From Burkholderiales bacterium (lineage in GTDB: Bacteria; Pseudomonadota; Gammaproteobacteria; Burkholderiales; Burkholderiaceae_C), in assembly GCA_016703325.1 (NCBI GenBank), contig JADJCH010000017.1:62001-126000 (forward strand): 64,000 nt of DNA. Direction: 5' to 3'. Below the pieces are notes generated by a model that was given only the letters and a program-made list of their open reading frames with translations, ran no database searches and was not told the DNA's origin. Every line of letters begins with the position of its first letter. Within the stretch, counting starts at the first letter, position 1. The position numbers and the translations under genes were made by a program. Shown piece by piece: positions 35,946 through 44,086 of the stretch.

Positions 35946-36511
35946 GCCATGCACTCCCGCAGCGCCAGCAGCGAGCGGCGGATCCAGGCCTTGACGGTGC
36001 CCAGCGGGGTGGCCAGGCGCCGGGCGATCTGGTCGTGGGTGTAGCCGTCGACGAAGGCGTGCAGCACGCAGGCGCGGCGTTCGGGCTCCAGGCGCTCGAG
36101 GCAGCGCTCCAGCTGGTCGGCATCGAGTCCGTCCGCGGCCGGGGCATCGTGCTGCGCCGCCTGGCGGGCGTCGGACAGCTCACCGAGGGCCTGGGGCTCC
36201 AGGACCTCCTCGATGCCGCCGCGACGCACCGCCTTGAGCGCCTGGTGGCGCACCACGGTGTAGATCCAGCCGCGGCCGGACCCCAGGCTGGGGTCGAAGG
36301 TGGCGGCGCGGCTCCAGACCTGCAGCATCGCGTCCTGGAAGACCTCTTCGGCACGCGCCGGGTCGCGCACGATGCGCTGCACCACGCCGAGCAGCCAGCG
36401 GCCCTCGCGTTCGTAGATCACCCGCAGGGCAAAGCGCTCGCCGCGGGCGCAGGCGGCCAGGGCGGCTTCGTGGTCAAGCGGATCGAGGGGCTCGGGGGTC
36501 TGCTGGGGCAT
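35942..36511 (-). CDS. ECF sigma-70 factor (SigK-like)
   Basis: A 189-residue group IV sigma factor. Region 2 'DPARAEEVFQDAMLQVWSRA' and '..GWIYTVVRHQALKAVRR'; region 4 'LEPERRACVLHAFVDGYTHD' and 'QIARRLATPLGTVKAWIRRS'. It directs RNA polymerase to stress promoters and is controlled by the RskA-type partner encoded downstream with a four-base overlap. The neighbouring DUF3455 lipoprotein is a likely target. ATG 36511 is preferred to a TTG two codons earlier. Confidence 0.93.
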   Translation of the reverse strand: MPQQTPEPLDPLDHEAALAACARGERFALRVIYEREGRWLLGVVQRIVRDPARAEEVFQDAMLQVWSRAATFDPSLGSGRGWIYTVVRHQALKAVRRGGIEEVLEPQALGELSDARQAAQHDAPAADGLDADQLERCLERLEPERRACVLHAFVDGYTHDQIARRLATPLGTVKAWIRRSLLALRECMA

Positions 36512-36590
36512 CGGCAAGGGAGATCAGGCCTGAGCGGCACCCGCAGGCACCACCGCCCGGCCACTCTCCCACAGCGGCAAAGGCCCGGGT

Positions 36591-37184
36591 TCAGACGGGT
36601 TTCCAGAAGATGTAGTCGGCCTGATAGGTCACCACCTGGCGGCTGCCCGCCATCGGGCCGGTGCAGGCCGCGGCGGGGGCCACGCCGCCGCGGGTGGCCA
36701 CACGCTGGATGTAGCTCACGCCCTGCAGGTCACCCTTGCCGTCCGCGAGCTTGGCCGGGTTGGCCTTGACCAGCTGCAGCGGGATGTTGCCGCTGCCCGC
36801 CGAGGCCACGGCCAGTTGCGCGCCGGTGAGGCTGGAGCCGTCCTGCGCCGCCCAGGTGGCCGGCGGGCCCCAGTAACCGCCGACCACCTGGCCCTGGCGC
36901 GAACGCAGATCGGCCTTCGGGCCGACGAAGACCCACTCGAAGGCATCGGCGGCGCCGGCCTTGGCGCGGCACTCGTAGGTGATTTCGCCGACACCGACGG
37001 TCTCCCAGGCGACGCGGTGGCCGCTGGGCACCTTGACGGCGTCGGGCAGGGCGTCCTGGCTGAACGGCACAGCCACCGGCGACGCCGCCATCGGCATGGA
37101 GCCGCTGCCGGGCATCGAGCCACAGGCGGCCAGGCTGGCGGCCAGGAAGGTCAGGGAAAGCGGGGCAAGGCGAAAGGTCGACAT
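36591..37184 (-). CDS. DUF3455 lipoprotein
   Basis: A 197-residue lipoprotein: signal peptide with lipobox 'LAAC' at residues ~18-21 and a mature DUF3455 domain with 'VPSGHRVAWETVGVGEITYE', 'FEWVFVGPKADL', 'GGYWGPPATWAAQDGS' and the C-terminal 'YQADYIFWKPV'. DUF3455 proteins are found in many bacteria and fungi, often regulated with ECF sigma factors; the molecular role is unknown. AGGAG lies eight bases before the ATG. It is 79 bases upstream of the sigma gene on the same strand. Confidence 0.88.
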   Translation of the reverse strand: MSTFRLAPLSLTFLAASLAACGSMPGSGSMPMAASPVAVPFSQDALPDAVKVPSGHRVAWETVGVGEITYECRAKAGAADAFEWVFVGPKADLRSRQGQVVGGYWGPPATWAAQDGSSLTGAQLAVASAGSGNIPLQLVKANPAKLADGKGDLQGVSYIQRVATRGGVAPAAACTGPMAGSRQVVTYQADYIFWKPV

Positions 37185-37384
37185 GAGGAGCTCCTGGGGG
37201 TTGGGGCGCTCGGCGCGCCGGAATGGCGGCCTCACACCCCGCACTAGCCCGCGGCGCGCCGGCTGGATGCAGCGCAGATGCAAGCAGTTGCAACCACCCT
37301 GGAGCCGCGGCACGTGGTGACACGCGGTGACACGCGCAGCACTTCTGGCCTATGCTGGTCTTTTCGTGCTGCCGAGGAGCCTGC

Positions 37385-38176
37385 ATGCCCGACGCCCCGC
37401 CCCACCTTTCCGAACGCGTTGCCGCCGCCGCGGAGGCCTTGGTGGCCGCCCGGCGCAGCCGCCGGCCGATCACCACCCTGACCACCCACTGGCCGGAGCT
37501 GGACGAGGCGCTCGCTTACGCCATCGCCCGCACCACCGAAGCGTTGCTGGGCGAACCCCGTGCGGGCTACAAGCTGGGCTACACCAGCGCCGCGATGCGC
37601 GCGCAGATGGGGGTGGACCAGCCGAACTACGGCGTGCTGACGGCGCCGACCCGGGTGGTGCACGGTGGCGTGCTGGCGATGGCCGAGCTGATCCACCCGC
37701 TGGTGGAGCCGGAGATCGCCTTCGTGATGGCGGCCGACGTGCCGGACCCCACCGGGACCGCCGCTGCAGTGGCCAGCGTGCATGCGGCGCTGGAGATCGT
37801 CGACACCCGTTACGAGGCCTACAAGTTCAAGGCGGCCGACAACATCGCGGACAACTCCTCTGCGGCGCGCTTCGTGATCGGCCCGGCGATGTCGCTGCCT
37901 CCGGACGCCAATCTGGCGACGCTGCCGGTGCGACTGTGCGCCGACGGCGACCTGCTCGGCGAAGGCAGTGGCGCGGACGCATTGGGGCACCCGCTGGCTG
38001 CACTGACCTGGCTGGCCGAGCGGCTGCTGCGCGACGGCGCGATGCTTCGCGAAGGCGACGTCGTGCTGACCGGCGGGCTGACCCGGGCCTTTGCAGCCCA
38101 GCCGGGCATGCGCTTTTCATCGCAGGTCGGCGACCCGGCGCAGGGTGGCGGCGAGGCCGCCCTGCGCTTCCTCTGA
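37385..38176 (+). CDS. 2-keto-4-pentenoate hydratase family protein
   Basis: A 263-residue enzyme of the fumarylacetoacetase/MhpD superfamily. Typical features: 'GYKLGYTSAAMRAQMGVDQP', 'LIHPLVEPEIAFVM' with the metal-binding Glu-x-Glu type residues, and 'TGGLTRAFAAQPGMRF'. The family hydrates 2-hydroxy-penta-2,4-dienoate in meta-cleavage pathways of aromatic breakdown, or decarboxylates oxalocrotonate. GAGGAG six bases before the ATG at 37385 settles the start. No other meta-cleavage genes adjoin, though a MobA-like hydroxylase lies 2.6 kb downstream. Confidence 0.85.
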   Translation: MPDAPPHLSERVAAAAEALVAARRSRRPITTLTTHWPELDEALAYAIARTTEALLGEPRAGYKLGYTSAAMRAQMGVDQPNYGVLTAPTRVVHGGVLAMAELIHPLVEPEIAFVMAADVPDPTGTAAAVASVHAALEIVDTRYEAYKFKAADNIADNSSAARFVIGPAMSLPPDANLATLPVRLCADGDLLGEGSGADALGHPLAALTWLAERLLRDGAMLREGDVVLTGGLTRAFAAQPGMRFSSQVGDPAQGGGEAALRFL

Positions 38177-38209
38177 CATCCCGTCATCGTTCATCGAGAA
38201 GGTTCCGCC

Positions 38210-38656
38210 ATGGCACCCCCAGGCCACCCTCCAGCAGGCAGCCCTCCGGCCGGTTTCGGCCACATCCGCCCGAGCGACGACAGCGGTCAGTCCCTGGCGG
38301 TCTGGGCCCAGTCGCTCTACCTGATCAACCTGCTGCTGGCCCCCGGCCTGGCCTTCGTCGCACTGCTCTGGCTGTGGCGGCGCCACCGCAACAGCGCCCC
38401 GCCGCTGGCCCGTCAGCACCTGCATCAGGCGCTCTGGGTGAGTGTGGTGGCGGGCGTACTCATCGCCGGCCTGTCCGCTCTGCTGGTGGCGGTGGGTGGC
38501 CTGCACGCCGCCTGGACCTGGGTGGTGGTGCTGACCTACTTCGTCTGCGTCCACGGCGCACTGGTGACGATGGGCATCTTCGCGCTGTCCAAGGCCATGG
38601 CCGGGCAGCCCTGGCGCTACCCGCTGGTGGGACCGGGGCCGGAACGCCCCCGGTGA
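38210..38656 (+). CDS. Hypothetical membrane protein with three helices
   Basis: A 148-residue protein. A Pro/Gly-rich N-terminal 20 residues is followed by helices near 36-55 ('SLYLINLLLAPGLAFVALLW'), 75-95 ('VVAGVLIAGLSALLVAVGGL') and 100-125. The layout 'RHRNSAPPLARQHLHQALW' between the first two resembles DUF4870-type small membrane proteins. Starts 33 bases after the hydratase stop, so may be co-transcribed. Function unknown. Confidence 0.7.
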   Translation: MAPPGHPPAGSPPAGFGHIRPSDDSGQSLAVWAQSLYLINLLLAPGLAFVALLWLWRRHRNSAPPLARQHLHQALWVSVVAGVLIAGLSALLVAVGGLHAAWTWVVVLTYFVCVHGALVTMGIFALSKAMAGQPWRYPLVGPGPERPR

Positions 38657-38724
38657 GTGTCCCCTGCGGTGGGGCCTAGACTGGCAGTTTTGCCAGTTCA
38701 GGCCCACCACTCCAGGGGAACTCC

Positions 38725-40044
38725 ATGCCTGCCATCCATGCCACCCATCCGACCCGCCGCACTGCGTCGGCCCCCTTCTTGTTCACCTCGATGCGCAGCG
38801 TCCGCCGGGCCACCGCCGCCCTGATCGCCGGGCTGGGGCTGCTGGCCGGCGGTGGGGCTGTGGCCCAGGCAGGTAGCGGCACCGGCATTGGCGTCATCAG
38901 CTACTGGGGCACGGATGCGGCGCTCTACAACCAGCTGCCTGCAGGCAGCCTGGCGGTGATCAACCCGGACAGCGGCCTCTTCGTCGCTGCCGGCCAGACC
39001 ACCACGCTGGTGCCGGACCTGGCGAGCTGGCGCGACATCGTCAACAACACCGCAGCGCGCGGCGTGAAGCTGCTGGGCTACGTGCCTACCGGCTACTTCA
39101 ACCACGGCTGCAATGCCGAGGGGCAGTGCCAGACCTGGGCCCGCATCGAGGCGCAGGTGGCGGCCTATTTCGCACAGCTGCCGGCGGTGACCGGCATCTT
39201 CTTCGACGAGGCGGCACCGGCCACCTGGAGCTGCAGCGCCTTCGTCACCGAATATCAGAAGCTGCGCGCCCTGGTGGCCAGGTACCGGCCGGGCGCCCAG
39301 ATCACCTTCAACGCCGGGGTGCCGGACAACTGCGTCGTCGGCGGCGCGCTGGCCGGAGAGACGGTGGTGCTGTTCGAGAGCAGCAGCGCCGACTACACCG
39401 CCCAGGCCACGCAGATCGCCAGCACCACGGCGACGGCCCGCAGCAAGGGGGTGTCCACCTGGCACCTGGTGCACAGCGTGGCGACGCAGAGTGCGATGAG
39501 CAGCACCATCGCCAAGGCGGTGCAGATGCAGGTCAACCTGGCCTACGTCACCGACATCGGCGGCAACTGGCAGGCGGGCGAAAACACCTGGGGCTCGCTG
39601 CCCAGCTACTGGGCCAGTGAGGTGAGCCTGCTGGCCGGCAGCCCGGCCGGGGTCAACTGGGGCAACCTGACCAAGAAGCTGGTGAATGCTGCCAGCCACC
39701 TCTGCCTGCGCGGCAGCGGCAGCCGCATCGACCAGCAGGCCTGCGCCAGTAGCTCGGCCTGGGCGATGACGGTGCGCAGCGTCGGCTCGACGCCCTACTA
39801 CCAGCTCAAGTACGGCAGCAAGTGCGCCACGCAGGCCTCGGCCGCCAGCAGCGCCGTCAGCTGGGCCACCTGCTCCAGCACCGCCGCAAACCAGATGTGG
39901 TCGATGAAATCGGCTGGCGGACTGGTCTACTTCGAGAACCGCAGCAGCGCCCAGGCCCTGACGGTGAGCGGCAGCGCTGCCGGCAGCAGCGCATCGGCCA
40001 GCAACTACACCGGCGCACTGCAGCAGCAGTTCTATTTCCAGTGA
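38725..40044 (+). CDS. Secreted spherulin-4-like glycoside hydrolase candidate with C-terminal lectin-like domain
   Basis: A 439-residue protein. Signal peptide: basic 'RSVRRATAALIAGLGLLAGG' ending 'AVAQA' near 49. Residues ~50-310 match spherulation-specific family 4: 'VISYWGTDAALYNQL', 'LAVINPDSG', 'VKLLGYVPTGYFN' and 'FFDEAAP', where the DE pair is at the expected catalytic position of a TIM barrel related to GH114/GH135. Residues ~315-439 look like a ricin-type/RICIN-like beta-trefoil ('NAASHLCLRGSGSRIDQQAC', 'NQMWSMK'). Some relatives cut alpha-1,4-galactosaminogalactan; the substrate here is inferred only by family. Confidence 0.75.
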   Translation: MPAIHATHPTRRTASAPFLFTSMRSVRRATAALIAGLGLLAGGGAVAQAGSGTGIGVISYWGTDAALYNQLPAGSLAVINPDSGLFVAAGQTTTLVPDLASWRDIVNNTAARGVKLLGYVPTGYFNHGCNAEGQCQTWARIEAQVAAYFAQLPAVTGIFFDEAAPATWSCSAFVTEYQKLRALVARYRPGAQITFNAGVPDNCVVGGALAGETVVLFESSSADYTAQATQIASTTATARSKGVSTWHLVHSVATQSAMSSTIAKAVQMQVNLAYVTDIGGNWQAGENTWGSLPSYWASEVSLLAGSPAGVNWGNLTKKLVNAASHLCLRGSGSRIDQQACASSSAWAMTVRSVGSTPYYQLKYGSKCATQASAASSAVSWATCSSTAANQMWSMKSAGGLVYFENRSSAQALTVSGSAAGSSASASNYTGALQQQFYFQ

Positions 40045-40193
40045 GGGTCCGCAGACCTTGCGCTGCGCATCAGGTTCGACCCTGATCAAGCTCCGCACAG
40101 CAGGCGTTGCGCCCTCGGGCCCGGGGCGCGGTCCAATGAGGCATCTTCCCGGCGCCGGGGCCCCCGGCGCCCCTGACCCGAGGAGGTTGCACC

Positions 40194-40649
40194 ATGAAGA
40201 AGACCCTGATGGCCCTGTGCGGGGCCCTGTGGCTGAGCACGGCGGCTTTCGGCGCCCCACCCGATGAAGCGCGCCTGACCACCTGGGCTCAGGGCACGAC
40301 ACTGCCTGGCTACCGCTTCGGCGGGGTGGACCAACCCGACCCGGGTGTGCTGATGGCCGTCTGGGTCAACGGTCGGGAGGAGATGGTGGGCTTGCAGCTG
40401 CGCCCGCTGGCCGAGTTCCATCAGCAGGCCAACCAGGTGGTCAACCGCCGCAAGCCGCTGGCCTTCACCTACCAGGGCATGCCGGCGCTGTACACCGATG
40501 CACTGGCTCCGTCCGCTGCGGTTCTGGTCCGCCATGAGGGCCTGGGCCGCACGCTGACGGTCATGAACATGGGCCAGCCCAAGGGCTTCACGCAGGCCGA
40601 GCTGGTCAAGCTGCTGGATGGCATGAACCTGGGGCGACTGGGGAAGTAG
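40194..40649 (+). CDS. Hypothetical exported protein
   Basis: A 151-residue protein with signal peptide 'MKKTLMALCGALWLSTAAFG'. The rest is compact with alternating strands and a C-terminal helix ('TQAELVKLLDGMNL'). I do not recognise the family. GAGGAGG precedes the ATG well. The C-terminal 'GLGRTLTVMNMGQPKGFTQ' looks like an anti-sigma/outer-membrane-sensing MucB-like strand-helix end but is too short to claim. Confidence 0.7.
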   Translation: MKKTLMALCGALWLSTAAFGAPPDEARLTTWAQGTTLPGYRFGGVDQPDPGVLMAVWVNGREEMVGLQLRPLAEFHQQANQVVNRRKPLAFTYQGMPALYTDALAPSAAVLVRHEGLGRTLTVMNMGQPKGFTQAELVKLLDGMNLGRLGK

Positions 40650-40691
40650 GGGCCTGCGCATCGGCGGTTTGAAATGAGCATACACATAGTG

Positions 40692-40720
40692 TTGACGCAT
40701 ATCATCAGCATAGATATTAT
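40692..40720 (+). promoter_or_regulatory. Sigma70 promoter of the MobA-like gene with overlapping inverted repeat
   Basis: TTGACG (40692-40697), a 17-base spacer and TATTAT (40715-40720) is a near-consensus promoter about 50 bases before the start. ATATC (40699-40703) and GATAT (40713-40717) form an inverted repeat overlapping the -10, a plausible repressor site (for example MarR type). The segment 40670-40725 is markedly AT-rich for this genome. Confidence 0.7.
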
Positions 40721-40775
40721 TTGCTGAGGCGCCGGCAGAAGGTGTAGGGCGCGGTTCAACCCCAGGAGACAGGAC

Positions 40776-42686
40776 ATGCAGTTCTACAAGAATGGCTTTC
40801 GCGGCGGCAACCCGGACGTGAAGGAAGCCGCACCCAACCGGCGCAACCACGGCATCAACGAGCCGCTGCCGGAGAAGGTGGATGTGCTGATCGCCGGCAC
40901 CGGCCCGGCCGGCCTGTGCCTGGCCGCGCAGCTGGCGCAGTTCCCCGAGATCGAGACGATGATCGTGGAGCGCATGCCCACCAACATCATCAAGGGCAAG
41001 GCCGACGGCATCAACACGCGCACGATGGAGATGTTCCAGGCCTTCGGTTTTGCCGACAAGGTCAAGCGCGAGACCTACTGGGTCAACCAGACCAACTTCT
41101 GGATGCCCGACCCCGCCAACCCCGCGCACATCAAGCGCGTCGGTCGGGTGCAGGACGTGGCCGACGACAGCTCGGAGATGCCGCACATTCTGATCAACCA
41201 GGCGCGGCTGCACGAGCTGTTCCTGGAGGTGATGAAGAACTCGCCCTCCCGCCTGGAGCCCGACTACAGCTGGGAGATCGTCAGCCTGACGGTGGACCCG
41301 ACCACCGAAGACCACCCGGTGTCCGTGACCCTCAAGGACGCCAGCGGCGTGAACTGGTGGGCCACCCGCACCGTGCGGGCCAACTATGTGGTGGGCTGCG
41401 ACGGCGCGCACTCCGTGGTGCGCAAGTCCATCGGCGGTGTGCTTCACGGCGATGCGGCGCACCAGGCCTGGGGCGTGATGGACATCCTGGCCAACACCGA
41501 CTTCCCGGACGTGCGGCAGAAGTGCCTGATCTCCTCGGCCAACGAGGGCAACGTGCTGATCCTGCCGCGCGAGGGCGGCTACGTGTTCCGCATGTATGTG
41601 GAGCTGGACAAGCTTCGCCCCGACGAGAAGGCCGCCAGCAAGAAGTTCACCCAGGACGACATGATCGCCGCGGCCAACCGCATCATCCGGCCCTACTCGA
41701 TCGACGTGAAGGAAATCGTCTGGTGGTCGATCTATGACATCGGCCACAGCATCACCGACAAGTTCGACGACGTGGCCGAGGGCTCGGACCGCAACCCGCG
41801 CGTCTTCACCGCCGGCGACGCCTGCCACACCCATTCGCCCAAGGCCGGCCAGGGCATGAACGTGTCGATGCAGGACACCTTCAACCTGGGCTGGAAGCTG
41901 GTGCACGTGCTGCAGGGCCGGGCGGACGCCAGCCTGCTGCGCACGTACTCCAAGGAGCGCCTGACCGAGGCTAAGCGCCTGGTCGAGACCGACCATGAGT
42001 GGGCCCGCATCATGTCCGCGCCCACCACCCAGGCCGAGCGCGAGGGCAAGGAGGAGCCGCGCATCATCCGCCAGTTCAAGGCCAACCTGGAATTCACCGG
42101 CGGCACCGCGGTCAAGTACGACGTCGGGACGCTGTTTGCCGCCTCGGCCCACCAGGCGCTCGCCCAGGGCGAGGAGATCGGCCGCCGCTTCCACTCCGCG
42201 CCGGTGGTGCGCCTGTCGGACGCCAAGCAGATGCAGCTGGGCCACGTCGCCGAGGCCGACGCGCGCTGGCGCCTCTACGCCTTCGCCGGCCGCGCCGACA
42301 GCTCGGCGCCGGGCTCGGCCATCCACCGGCTGGCCGACTGGCTGGAGACGAACCCCGCTTCTCCGGTCGTCAAGCACACCCGCCCCGGCGAGGACGTGGA
42401 TGCGGTGATCGACTTCCGCGCCGTGTTCCAGCAGACCTTCGACCAGCTCGCCTACGAGCAGATGCCCTCGCTGCTGCGCCCGAAGACCGGCAAGCTGGGC
42501 CTGCAGGACCATGAGAAGGTGTTCTGCGTCGACCACAAGGGTGTGGGCGACATCTTCGACATGCGCGGCATCGACCGCGAGCGGGGCTGCATGATCGTCG
42601 TGCGCCCGGACCAGTACACCGCGCATGTGCTGCCGCTGGACGCATACGAGGAGCTGTCGGCCTTCTTTGCGGGGATCCTGCGCTGA
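40776..42686 (+). CDS. FAD-dependent aromatic hydroxylase, MobA/phenol 2-monooxygenase type
   Basis: A 636-residue flavoprotein close along its length to 3-hydroxybenzoate 4-monooxygenase MobA (about 640 residues). N-terminal 'MQFYKNGFRGGNP', Rossmann 'DVLIAGTGPAGLCLAAQLAQ', 'KADGINTRTMEMFQAFGFAD', DG motif 'VVGCDGAHSVVRKSIGG', second FAD motif 'VFTAGDACHTHSPKAGQGMN', and a C-terminal thioredoxin-like domain ('FHSAPVVRLSDAKQMQLGH'). It hydroxylates a phenolic ring using NADPH and O2. CAGGAGACAGGAC precedes the ATG. The substrate may be 3-hydroxybenzoate or another phenol; no ring-cleavage gene adjoins. Confidence 0.9.
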   Translation: MQFYKNGFRGGNPDVKEAAPNRRNHGINEPLPEKVDVLIAGTGPAGLCLAAQLAQFPEIETMIVERMPTNIIKGKADGINTRTMEMFQAFGFADKVKRETYWVNQTNFWMPDPANPAHIKRVGRVQDVADDSSEMPHILINQARLHELFLEVMKNSPSRLEPDYSWEIVSLTVDPTTEDHPVSVTLKDASGVNWWATRTVRANYVVGCDGAHSVVRKSIGGVLHGDAAHQAWGVMDILANTDFPDVRQKCLISSANEGNVLILPREGGYVFRMYVELDKLRPDEKAASKKFTQDDMIAAANRIIRPYSIDVKEIVWWSIYDIGHSITDKFDDVAEGSDRNPRVFTAGDACHTHSPKAGQGMNVSMQDTFNLGWKLVHVLQGRADASLLRTYSKERLTEAKRLVETDHEWARIMSAPTTQAEREGKEEPRIIRQFKANLEFTGGTAVKYDVGTLFAASAHQALAQGEEIGRRFHSAPVVRLSDAKQMQLGHVAEADARWRLYAFAGRADSSAPGSAIHRLADWLETNPASPVVKHTRPGEDVDAVIDFRAVFQQTFDQLAYEQMPSLLRPKTGKLGLQDHEKVFCVDHKGVGDIFDMRGIDRERGCMIVVRPDQYTAHVLPLDAYEELSAFFAGILR

Positions 42687-42776
42687 GTTGAGGCCCCCCG
42701 CCAAGCCCCTGCGCGTCGCGGAATTTTTCACATCTCCCCGCCCCCACCGGGGCAGCCGACGGGTCTGACGACAGTC

Positions 42777-42806
42777 TTGCCACGACACCCACATCATGGA
42801 TATTCT
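42777..42806 (+). promoter_or_regulatory. Candidate promoter of the ParD-like gene
   Basis: TTGCCA (42777-42782), an 18-base spacer and TATTCT (42801-42806) lie just upstream of the AGGAG and ATG at 42825. The leader would be about ten bases. ATGGATATTCTGTGTACAG around the -10 is AT-rich and partly symmetric, as expected for autorepression by ParD. Confidence 0.5.
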
Positions 42807-42824
42807 GTGTACAGGAGATGCACC

Positions 42825-43112
42825 ATGACCATGCACATCAACCTGTCTTCCGAAATGGAGAGTTTCATCAAGGGCAAGGTGGCCAGCAGCTTCTATGGCA
42901 ACGCGACCGAGGTGATCCGCGATGCCATCCGCCGGATGCAGTCCGAGGAGGACCGCGTGCTGGCCTGGCGGTCTGCGGTTCAGAAGGGCAATGCCGAGCT
43001 TGACCGAGGCGAGGGCATGGTCTACACCGCCCAGGCGCTGGGCGACATCACCCAGGCGGCGATCCATGCCATGCACAGCGGCCAGCCAATGGACCGCGAA
43101 GTCCTCCCCTGA
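42825..43112 (+). CDS. ParD-family antitoxin (ribbon-helix-helix)
   Basis: A 95-residue protein. 'MHINLSSEMESFIKGKVASS' is the RHH strand and first helix, 'NATEVIRDAIRRMQSEEDRV' the second helix and start of the toxin-wrapping tail. ParD proteins bind ParE and repress the shared promoter. AGGAG lies seven bases before the ATG. The downstream toxin gene is broken (see next), so this antitoxin is an orphan at this site. It may still protect against ParE from elsewhere (inference). Confidence 0.88.
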   Translation: MTMHINLSSEMESFIKGKVASSFYGNATEVIRDAIRRMQSEEDRVLAWRSAVQKGNAELDRGEGMVYTAQALGDITQAAIHAMHSGQPMDREVLP

Positions 43113-43113
43113 C

Positions 43114-43318
43114 GCGCCGCCGCGCAGGATCGTCCTTTCTCCCCGCGCCCTGCAGCGCCTCGCCCTCAACCCGGTCTGGGCCGGAGCCCTACAGAGCTGC
43201 CCGAGACCCCCGGCTGCACTTCGTGGGATCGCATGTCGTGGTGTTTCGTGAGCAGGGCGCGACCTTGGCGATCGTGCGGATCCTGCACCAGCGGATGAGC
43301 CTGGCCCGGCACCTCTGA
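43114..43318 (+). pseudogene. ParE toxin remnant, deleted and out of frame
   Basis: Directly after parD, frame 1 reads 'RRIVLSPRALQRLALNP', a ParE N-terminus lacking a start codon, while frame 2 from 43211 reads 'RLHFVGSHVVVFREQGATLA' and 'IVRILHQRMSLARHL' then a stop at 43316-43318, a typical ParE C-terminus. Only about 68 codons remain of an expected ~95-100, so some 30 codons in the middle are missing and the two halves are in different frames. The toxin should be inactive. Confidence 0.8.
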
Positions 43319-43409
43319 CTCCCCCCGTCGCCCCACCGAGAACACTTCACCTGCCAGACAATGGGCTGCCTGTCTATCGCGAGGGTCTGTCGGCGCGGCA
43401 AAGCGAAGC

Positions 43410-44069
43410 TCAACTGCCGCCCAGCGCCCCTGCCCGCAACCCCAACCGATCCACCATATCCACCAGCATCGGCAGCGAGCTGGCGCGCATCTTTTCCATC
43501 ACGTGGTGGCGGTGCACCTTCACCGTCACTTCGCTGATGCCCAGGCGGTCGGCGGTGACTTTGTTGCGCAGGCCCTGGACCATCAGCAGCAGCACCTCGC
43601 GTTCGCGCGGGGTCAGGGTGTCGAAGCGGGCTTGAACGGATTGGCGGGCGGCTGCGTCGTGCCTGGCGGCGCGGGCCTGGGCCAGGGCGAGGTCGATGGC
43701 GGCGAGCAGCTCCTGGTCGCTGAAGGGCTTGGGCAGGAATTCGATGGCGCCGGCGCGCATGGCGCGCACGGTCATCGGGATGTCGCCGTGGCCGGTGATG
43801 AAGACGATGGGCCAGGTCTGCCCGCCGGCGTTGCGGCTCGCCAGGTGCTGTTGCAGCTCCAGCCCTGTCAAGCCGGGCATGCGCACGTCCAGGACGAGGC
43901 AGGCCGGGCCGGGCGCCGGGTGTTGCGGATCCTGAATGCGGTCGAGGAACTCGGCCGCCGAGGCCCAGGTTTCCACCCGCAGGCCGGCGGAGCGAATCAG
44001 GCTGCTCAGGGCCTCGCGCATGGACAGGTCGTCGTCGACGACGATGACGAGTGGAGCGTCGTTGGACAT
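43410..44069 (-). CDS. Response regulator, FixJ/TodT/StyR type
   Basis: A 219-residue two-domain regulator. Receiver: acidic pair D12-D13, phosphorylated Asp61 in 'LVLDVRMPG', Thr in 'VFITGHGDIP', Lys in 'FLPKPFSDQ'. LuxR-type HTH: 'FDTLTPREREVLLLMVQGL' and 'KVTADRLGISEVTVKVHRHH'. The partner kinase ends 17 bases upstream. The kinase architecture (two kinase modules) makes this pair most like TodS-TodT or StyS-StyR, which switch on aromatic hydrocarbon degradation. ATG 44069 is preferred over a TTG at 44090. Confidence 0.92.
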   Translation of the reverse strand: MSNDAPLVIVVDDDLSMREALSSLIRSAGLRVETWASAAEFLDRIQDPQHPAPGPACLVLDVRMPGLTGLELQQHLASRNAGGQTWPIVFITGHGDIPMTVRAMRAGAIEFLPKPFSDQELLAAIDLALAQARAARHDAAARQSVQARFDTLTPREREVLLLMVQGLRNKVTADRLGISEVTVKVHRHHVMEKMRASSLPMLVDMVDRLGLRAGALGGS

Positions 44070-44086
44070 TGCGGGCGTGAGGAACG

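Noticed and set aside
37316..37335. Tandem GGTGACACGC repeat upstream of the hydratase as an operator
   Set aside because: Two copies of a 10-base GC-rich unit could easily be chance here and there is no regulator next to it; noted only.
40086..43169. Minus-strand frame of over 1,000 codons opposite the MobA-type gene
   Set aside because: Composition is His/Val/Gly-rich typical of a mirror frame; the plus strand has a full-length flavoprotein with RBS and promoter.
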